Positions 6,628 to 12,200 of a stretch of 15,097 nucleotides of DNA are shown in pieces. Within the stretch, counting starts at the first letter, position 1; each line of letters begins with the position of its first letter. The DNA comes from JAAZNO01 sp964508025 (GTDB lineage Bacteria > Chloroflexota > Anaerolineae > B4-G1 > SLSP01). The stretch is from contig CAZDSF010000084.1 of the NCBI GenBank assembly GCA_964508025.1, positions 1-15,097 of the forward strand. The letters are read 5' to 3'. The notes under the pieces are model-generated. The model saw only the letters and a list, made by a program, of their open reading frames with translations. It was not told the DNA's origin and ran no database searches. The translations under genes were made by a program, and so were the position numbers.

Positions 6628-7653
6628 TTACATGGCCTGAGCGGTGCTCTCGCGCACGACGAGCTCGGTAGGCAGGATGTGATTCTCCACCGGCGCGCCC
6701 ATCAGCAGTTGCAGCAGCAGCTCCATCGCCAGCTGCCCCAGGCGCAGCTTGGGCTGGTGGATGGTGGTGAGCGCAGGGGTGACGTATTGCGCGAGTTCGA
6801 TGTCATCGAAGCCCACGATGCTGAGCTGCGCCGGCGCGTTGATGCCGCGTTCGCGGCACGCCAGCAGCGCGCCTACCGCGAGCATGTCGTTGTAGCAGAA
6901 GACGGCGGTGACGCCGGCATCGAGCAGCGCGGGCAATAGCGCTTGCCCGTCGGCGACGTCATCGGAATGGTAGCGGTGATCGGACGGGGCAATGCGGATC
7001 CAGGCCGTTTGCGGCGTGATGCCCGCCGCGCTCAGCGCGTCGCGGTATCCTGCGAGCCGCGCGCGATTGGAGCCGGGGCGATTTCCTGCGCCGAGGTAGC
7101 CGATGGCGCGATGTCCCAGTGCCAGGAGATGCTGCGTTGCTTGCTGCGCGCCGCTGGCATCATCTACCGCCAGGGTGTGAAAGCGCGGATAGGGCGCCTC
7201 TGCCTGGGGATTGATGAGCACGGTGGGGGTGGTGATGCGCGCCGCGCGCTCTGCCTGCTCGGCGCTTAGTCGCGCAGCGGCAATGATCATCCCATCCACC
7301 CGGCGGCGTTGGAAGGTTTCGAGCGCGGCGAGTTCCTGTTCGGGGTCGTTGTTCGAGACGGAGAGCAGCAGGCTGAAGCCCGCCTCCTGGGCGACCGCCT
7401 CGATGCCCCGGACGACACGCCCGACGAAAGGGTCGGCGATGGTGGTGACTACGAGACCGATGGTGTGGGTCTGCTGCGCCTTGAGGCTTTGGGCGACAGC
7501 GTTGGGCGTGTAGCCCATCTCGCGAGCCAGCTGTTGAATCTGCGCGCGCACTTCAACGCTGATCAGTGCGCTATCGCGCAGCGCGCGGGAGACGGTGGTG
7601 TGCGAGACGCCTGCCGCGCGCGCAATATCACGGATCGAAATGGGACGGTTCAC
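6628..7653 (-). CDS. LacI-family transcriptional regulator, probable regulator of the iol operon
   Basis: 341 residues, typical length. The N-terminal helix-turn-helix is at about 5-25 (ISIRDIARAAGVSHTTVSRAL), and a hinge-helix region near 51-58 (NAVAQSLK) carries the leucine that normally enters the DNA minor groove. Residues 63 to about 335 form a periplasmic-binding-protein-like sugar-sensing domain, with VVTTIADPFVGRVVRGIE, FCYNDMLAVGALLA and SIVGFDDIELAQYV. The start is GTG at 7653: a stop codon lies three codons upstream in frame, and the nearby ATGs at 7660 and 7663 are out of frame. A weak AGGAAA site lies about 14 nt upstream. It is the first gene of the inositol group and probably represses it in the absence of an inositol-derived inducer. 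The ligand is inferred from context only. Confidence 0.92.
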   Translation of the reverse strand: MNRPISIRDIARAAGVSHTTVSRALRDSALISVEVRAQIQQLAREMGYTPNAVAQSLKAQQTHTIGLVVTTIADPFVGRVVRGIEAVAQEAGFSLLLSVSNNDPEQELAALETFQRRRVDGMIIAAARLSAEQAERAARITTPTVLINPQAEAPYPRFHTLAVDDASGAQQATQHLLALGHRAIGYLGAGNRPGSNRARLAGYRDALSAAGITPQTAWIRIAPSDHRYHSDDVADGQALLPALLDAGVTAVFCYNDMLAVGALLACRERGINAPAQLSIVGFDDIELAQYVTPALTTIHQPKLRLGQLAMELLLQLLMGAPVENHILPTELVVRESTAQAM

Positions 7654-7678
7654 GGGCCATCATTCGCTTTCCTGTTTA

Positions 7679-7692
7679 TGCACACGTGAACA
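7679..7692. promoter_or_regulatory. Candidate LacI-family operator at the lacI transcription start
   Basis: The sequence TGCACACGTGAACA is a partial palindrome (TGnnCACGTGnnCA) with a central CpG, the usual layout of LacI-family sites. It touches the -10 box and covers the expected start of transcription. That placement fits autorepression of lacI and the downstream iol genes. It is a single example, so it remains a candidate. Confidence 0.4.
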
Positions 7693-7719
7693 TTGTACCC
7701 GGCAAGGGTAAAATGTCAA
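7692..7719 (-). promoter_or_regulatory. Sigma70-type promoter of lacI / iol operon
   Basis: On the minus strand TTGACA (7719-7714) and TACAAT (7697-7692) are separated by 16 nt, close to consensus. Transcription would begin near 7685, about 32 nt before the GTG start of lacI. It lies in the 89-nt gap after the pyrophosphatase gene. This is the best promoter seen for the inositol genes. Confidence 0.65.
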
Positions 7720-7742
7720 GAGGTTGATACGAAAGAGGATTC

Positions 7743-8108
7743 TCAGTGTCGCTGAAGTGTAGAAGTAAAGAAGCGTTCCTGAAAGGCGGTGAGCGCGAAG
7801 ATTTGCGCGTCCGTGAAGTGCATCCCTTCCGGCGCGACGATGAGCTTATTGTCACAATCATCCGTGCGGTGGATGACGGCAATGCAGACGCCGGTGAACT
7901 GCGCGAGCGGCGCGTCCACGCCGAGCACGTAGGCATCCAGCGGTTCGCCGTCGCCATCGGGAAGAATCACGCCGGGCAGGTAACCGTAATTGACGGGATA
8001 GACGAAGCTGTGCTGCGGATGCCGCGATCCCAGGGGGCGATCAATCGTGATCGTTACTACCCGACCGAGAAAACTCGCGGCGTTCGGAGGTTTGGGGGTG
8101 AGTTCCAT
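7743..8108 (-). CDS. Short-form inorganic pyrophosphatase (family I-like)
   Basis: 121 residues, well short of classical soluble PPases (about 175), but of the size of the short 'inorganic pyrophosphatase' proteins known from Firmicutes and others. It would hydrolyse pyrophosphate to phosphate with Mg2+. Visible: ITIDRPLGSRHP at 20-31, FVYPVNYGYLPG at 35-46, the acidic DGDGEPLDAYV at 51-61, and IHRTDDCDNKLIVAP at 79-93. Asp51/53, Asp58, Asp83, Asp86 and Lys88 line up by eye with the metal- and phosphate-binding residues of E. coli PPase. The N-terminal strand carrying Glu20 and Lys29 of that enzyme is reduced or absent, so the true substrate could differ. There is no good ribosome binding site. 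The start lies 25 nt after the stop of the upstream gene, so translation may be coupled. Confidence 0.8.
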   Translation of the reverse strand: MELTPKPPNAASFLGRVVTITIDRPLGSRHPQHSFVYPVNYGYLPGVILPDGDGEPLDAYVLGVDAPLAQFTGVCIAVIHRTDDCDNKLIVAPEGMHFTDAQIFALTAFQERFFTSTLQRH

Positions 8109-8133
8109 GCAGCGATGTTTTTGCGGCGTGCGA

Positions 8134-9093
8134 TCAGCCCGCGCGTTGGGTGATGCGGTGCAGCAGGAACGTCAGCCAGGGAGAAGGGACCTTCTTCTGG
8201 CCGAAATCCCAGTCCTTCCACGCCAGCCACACGGATTCGGGCGTGAACCGGTCGTCGGCGTTGGCTTTGGCCTGGGCGATTTCCAGCATAGCCCGCAGGC
8301 GCGGATCGGCGTGGGTCCAGGGGAATTGCGTGAGCACCTCCAGCACGTGAACGAGATCGTACCACACGAGGGGCGCTTTGAGCTTGCAGAAATCGGCGCC
8401 CATGAAGAACATGTACGGGTGGCGTTCGCGGCGCGCATCCCACATCGTGAGCGCGCTCTCGACGCCGGCGCGGGCGACTGGGCTTTCGCGCCACTCCTCG
8501 AATTGCGCCAGCGCCTTGAGCATGATGAGGTTGGCGTAGGGGCAGGGATCGTCTTTGCGCCCCGGCCCGCGCCAGCGCCCCAACTCCGGTGAGACGGCGC
8601 AGGGCCAGCCGTTCTCGCGCGCCAGCCCCGCGAGATGTGCGATAGCGGTACGCACGCGGGGATCTTCGCGCAGCCCGAACTTCGCCAGGGCGTACACCAG
8701 CGACGGCGCGTCGCAGAGCGCCCAGGCCCAGGTCTCCTCGCCCGTGCCGCCGTAGCTGGGAGAAACCTTGCTCAACATCTGAAAAGGCCCTTGCGCGCTT
8801 CGATGTTCCATCACCAGCTCCGCGATGGCGGCGATGGGTGGATCTTCGATGCGCAAGCCCAGATCGGCGACAAAGGTGAGTTTGTGGAGCGCATGTCCGG
8901 CGGATTTGTGCCCGACGAGGACGCCGCCGGGCCAGCCCGCGAGCTCGGCGAGCAGCCCCTGGATAAGGGGATGCGCGAGCAGTTCGGCGCGGGCTTGCTG
9001 CACCTCGGGCGCGCTTTCCGGCTGATGGAGCAGGTCAAGCCGGGTGCGGTAAGCCGTCCACGGATTGCTGGAGAGGAGCCAGGTTTCAACCAT
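8134..9093 (-). CDS. Conserved-looking protein of unknown function, apparent alpha/alpha-toroid-like helical protein
   Basis: 319 residues. I do not recognise a named family. There is no signal peptide or membrane segment, so it is probably cytoplasmic. The sequence is mostly helical in character with regularly spaced aromatic and proline-glycine turns: MVETWLLSSNPWTAYRTR, SYGGTGEETWAWALCDAPSL near 113-132, RENGWPCAVSPELGRWRGPG near 159-178 and CPYANLIMLKAL near 183-194. The pattern resembles the (alpha/alpha)6 barrels of prenyltransferase and squalene-cyclase-like proteins, without their DxDD catalytic motif. The start ATG at 9093 has AAGGAGA 6 nt upstream. It has its own strong promoter and a structured leader, and lies 25 nt before the short pyrophosphatase gene, likely in one transcript. 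Pyrophosphate-releasing chemistry linking the two is only speculation. Confidence 0.75.
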   Translation of the reverse strand: MVETWLLSSNPWTAYRTRLDLLHQPESAPEVQQARAELLAHPLIQGLLAELAGWPGGVLVGHKSAGHALHKLTFVADLGLRIEDPPIAAIAELVMEHRSAQGPFQMLSKVSPSYGGTGEETWAWALCDAPSLVYALAKFGLREDPRVRTAIAHLAGLARENGWPCAVSPELGRWRGPGRKDDPCPYANLIMLKALAQFEEWRESPVARAGVESALTMWDARRERHPYMFFMGADFCKLKAPLVWYDLVHVLEVLTQFPWTHADPRLRAMLEIAQAKANADDRFTPESVWLAWKDWDFGQKKVPSPWLTFLLHRITQRAG

Positions 9094-9117
9094 CGAATTT
9101 CTCCTTGGACCATCCGA

Positions 9118-9131
9118 GCGGCTAAAGCCGC
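9118..9131. repeat. TAAA-centred GC palindrome in the 5' leader
   Basis: GCGGCTAAAGCCGC has two 5-bp arms around TAAA. It resembles each arm of the inverted repeat at 6575-6608 (GCGC-TAAA-GCGC), suggesting a dispersed family of small intergenic palindromes. It lies 25 nt before the start codon of the 319-residue protein. Confidence 0.55.
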
Positions 9132-9143
9132 AAATTTAGAGTT

Positions 9144-9182
9144 GGTTTTCCGCGGCCGCGCCCCGCGCGGCAGCGAAAAACC
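9144..9182 (-). ncRNA. Long stem-loop in the 5' leader of the 319-residue protein gene
   Basis: The 39-nt segment folds on itself. There is a GGTTTT/AAAACC outer stem, one G-U pair, three GC pairs, one mismatch, a perfect 7-bp GCCGCGC/GCGCGGC inner stem, and a 3-nt loop. It begins within about ten nucleotides of the predicted transcription start. No U-tract follows in the direction of transcription, so it looks like a regulatory or stabilising leader structure rather than a terminator. It matches no riboswitch class I know. Confidence 0.45.
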
Positions 9183-9196
9183 CATCTTTTTAACTC

Positions 9197-9223
9197 ATTA
9201 TAGGCTCAGTTGCCGAATGTCAA
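9197..9223 (-). promoter_or_regulatory. Sigma70-type promoter upstream of the 319-residue protein gene
   Basis: On the minus strand TTGACA (9223-9218) and TATAAT (9202-9197) are both perfect consensus boxes, with a short 15-nt spacer. The expected start near 9190 gives a leader of nearly 100 nt that contains a strong hairpin and a palindrome before the ribosome binding site. It lies just after the hairpin that ends the upstream giant gene. Confidence 0.65.
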
Positions 9224-9248
9224 ACTTTTGGGGCTGTTCTGAAAGTGG

Positions 9249-9289
9249 GTGATATTCGGTGCGGCGTGTCGCGCCGCACCGAATATCAC
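9249..9289 (-). terminator. Perfect 18-bp hairpin after the giant surface-protein gene
   Basis: Arms 9249-9266 and 9272-9289 are exact reverse complements around a 5-nt loop. It begins 10 nt after the TAA of the giant gene. No U-run follows on the minus strand, so it may be a terminator lacking a U-tract or a 3'-end stabilising structure. Its position between a gene end and a new promoter supports a transcript boundary. Confidence 0.6.
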
Positions 9290-9299
9290 TGTATTGTCT

Positions 9300-12200
9300 T
9301 TAGGGGGCGCTGCGCAGCACCAACGGCAGGTAGACTTTGCGCGGCTCGATGGTGACGCCGCGCTCGCGCTGGACGCCGCCCGGCGTGCAGGCGTTGACGG
9401 CGACGACCCGCACGGCCTTCGACCCGGCGGTGGTGTAGGTGTGCGTCACCGAGGCGTTCGTGGTGGTCGTCGTGGTCCCATCGCCGAAGGTCCAGGTGAG
9501 GCTGACGGGCATCGTCGCGTTGTACGGCGCGTACGATCCGGTGAACGTGACCGGCGCGTTGACCAGCGGCGGCGTGGGCAGGTAGGTGAAGTCCACGCTC
9601 GTCAGCGGCGTGCAAGCCGAGCTGATCGAAATGGTCAGCATTTTGGAGCTGGTGAAGCCGCAGTCATCGGTGACGGTGAGCGTGACGATATACATGCCGG
9701 GCGCGGCAAAGGTGTGGGTGGGATGCTGCGCTGTACTGGTGGCGCCATCGCCGAAGTTCCAGGCCCAGGCGACGATGGGGCGGCCGTTCGTGCTCGAATT
9801 GTCGGTGAAGACGATGGGCGTTCCTTGCACCGCGCTGGTCGCGCTGGCAGTGAAGTCCGCTGCCAGGTTGGGCGCGAGCACCTGGAGGCTCACCGGTGCG
9901 CCCACGGCGCTGGTGACGCCCTCCGCGCTGCTGATGACGGCGTAGCCGGCGTTTATGAAGGCGCCCGTGGTGCAGGGCAGCACGCCGCTGAACCAGCCAT
10001 GCCCCACGCCGCCGAGTTTCGCCAGTGTGGCAAACGTCCACCGCACGGAATTGCCCACCTGCACGCCGTCGCTGGCGGTGTAGGTGAAGTCGGCGGGGAA
10101 GGGATCGCTCAGCACCACGTCCGTGCCATCCACGTTGCCGATGTTGGTCACGGTGAGCGTGTAGGTGATGGGCATGCCGGCGACGCGACTGCTTTCGTAG
10201 ATCTTGCTCACCTCGAAGTAGGGCAGGGTGATTTCGAAAGTCAGGCTGTCAACGTTGTCGCTAGTGTCCCACTCGGCGTCGAGTTCCGGCTCACTGCTGC
10301 CGATGGCGACTGCGTTGGTGAAGACATCCAGACCGGTGGCGGTATCGGGGACGCGCATGGTGACGCGAATCTCGTTCCATTCCTGCGGGTGGAGCGTCCA
10401 CAGATCCCAGATGGCTTGATCCCCCTCCCAACGATCCGGTTCGCGGTCGCACCATTCATCAGGCCCGCCGCACCAGTGCTGTTGCGCGCTGATGTATTCG
10501 AAGCCCGCCGGCAGCGTGTCTGTGAGGATTGCGTTGCCTTGCATCGTCCACCATTGCGCGTGGCCGACCTGTTCGTTGCCGAAAGCCAGAGTGAAGGTGA
10601 TGAACTCGCCCGGTCGCGGCTCGCCCGTGATCCCCTTCTTCACCCATAGCATCGGCCCGGTAAACAGGGTGAAGTCCGCGCTGTCGTCGGCAGGGTTGGT
10701 GTCGCCTGCGACCGGCGCAGCGCTGACGGTGTTGGTGAGCGCCAGCCCTGGTTCCACCGGCTCTTCCATTGTGGTGTTGAAGCGGAAGTCGAGCCGGTAG
10801 CCGGGATGCACATCTTCGAGCAAGAAGGCGAACCAGTGCTCCGCCGGGTTCTCCGTGTAGCCTGCCACGCGCCCCCAGTCGGTATCCACGCTGCCTTCCA
10901 GCGCCATCAGCAGTGGATAGGTGTCGGTGATGGTCGCCTGTGGAATCTGAACATCGCCCACGTTCTCCACGCGGAACTGGTACCAGGCGTGTCCTGGACG
11001 GTCGCCGTGCCAGTCGCCCCATTTCGTTACGCGCAGGTTCGGGCCGTGATCGAGCAGGATCTCGTCCCAGCGGGACCCGTTATCCTTGCAATCCTCCTCG
11101 CCAGGGAGGCAGGTGATCTCGGCGACGTTGCGCAGGAGCGTGCCGGGGATGGCATTGCGATCCACGCGCAGCGCCACCTCGAAGCCATAGGCGAAGCCGT
11201 TATCCAACCCATCGAACTCCCACACCACGAGTTCATCGGTGATGAGAATGGGGACGACGGGATGCTGATTGCCGTACATGTCGCCCTGCCACGCGCCGAG
11301 GAAGGTGGTGCTGACCGGCAACGTGTCGGTGATGCGGAATGTGCCCACGGGGATGTTGCCCGTGTTGTTGTAATTGATGTTGTAGCGCAACTCGCCGCCG
11401 GGAACGAGCTGCCCCCAGTTCCACCATTTGTCCACCAGGAGATTGAGGCGCGCTTCGTTCACATGGCCCCACCACCACGCTTCATCATCTCCGGTGCTCA
11501 GGTCGTTGGCGGCAGCGATGACGGCGTGATTCCACAGCTCCATGCCGGGCCAGGCATCCGCATCCACCGTGGCGCGGATGTAGACTTCCTGGCACCAGTG
11601 TCCGGGGACAGTGGGCCGCGAGACGACCAGCTCGTGGGCGCTGCGGCTCACTTCGACCCAGCCGGGATACTGTCCCCACCAGGTTTGCAGCGTCAGCGAA
11701 GGATGCAGCGTGTCGGTGAGGACCACTTCGGTGCTGGCGGTGGCGCCAAAGTTGCAGGTGTTCACCGCAAAGACCACGTCATAGCCGGCGGCGGGATTGT
11801 CTGTCCAGGCCCACTTGCCCACGTTGAGGTGCGTGTCGTTCTCCTGAACGTCGCCGCTCCACTCGAAACGCTTTTCCCATTCATCGCCCTGATCGTAGGG
11901 ATTGCTGGTGACGATCTCGACCGTATTCGTGACGCGCTCGCCGGCCGCCGCCGTGATCTGCGCGAAGACGAAGATGTGGCCCCGCTCACCCGGCGCGACC
12001 GCGCCCATGTGGATGGCGACCTGGTTGCCGCTGCCGGTGACCGGCAAGCCAGACGTGTCGGTGATGTACGTCATCCCTTGCAGCGTGTCGGTGATGATGA
12101 CATCCTCGGCGGGAGCGTCGCCCTGATTGTGGTATTGCACATGAAAGACCGCGTTGCCGCCCTCGCCGACGGCGTTGCCATCCAGCCATTTGTCAATGCG

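Noticed and set aside
7654..7663. ATG codons at 7660 and 7663 as the lacI start
   Set aside because: Both are out of frame with the LacI-family helix-turn-helix. A stop codon three codons before GTG 7653 rules out an upstream start.
6575..9289. Inverted repeats as insertion-sequence ends
   Set aside because: The palindromes are self-contained hairpins, the DNA between them holds unrelated intact genes, and no transposase or target-site duplication is visible.
9312..9335. LPXTG-type sortase signal at the end of the giant protein
   Set aside because: The LPLV stretch lacks the Thr-Gly and there is no following membrane helix and basic tail.
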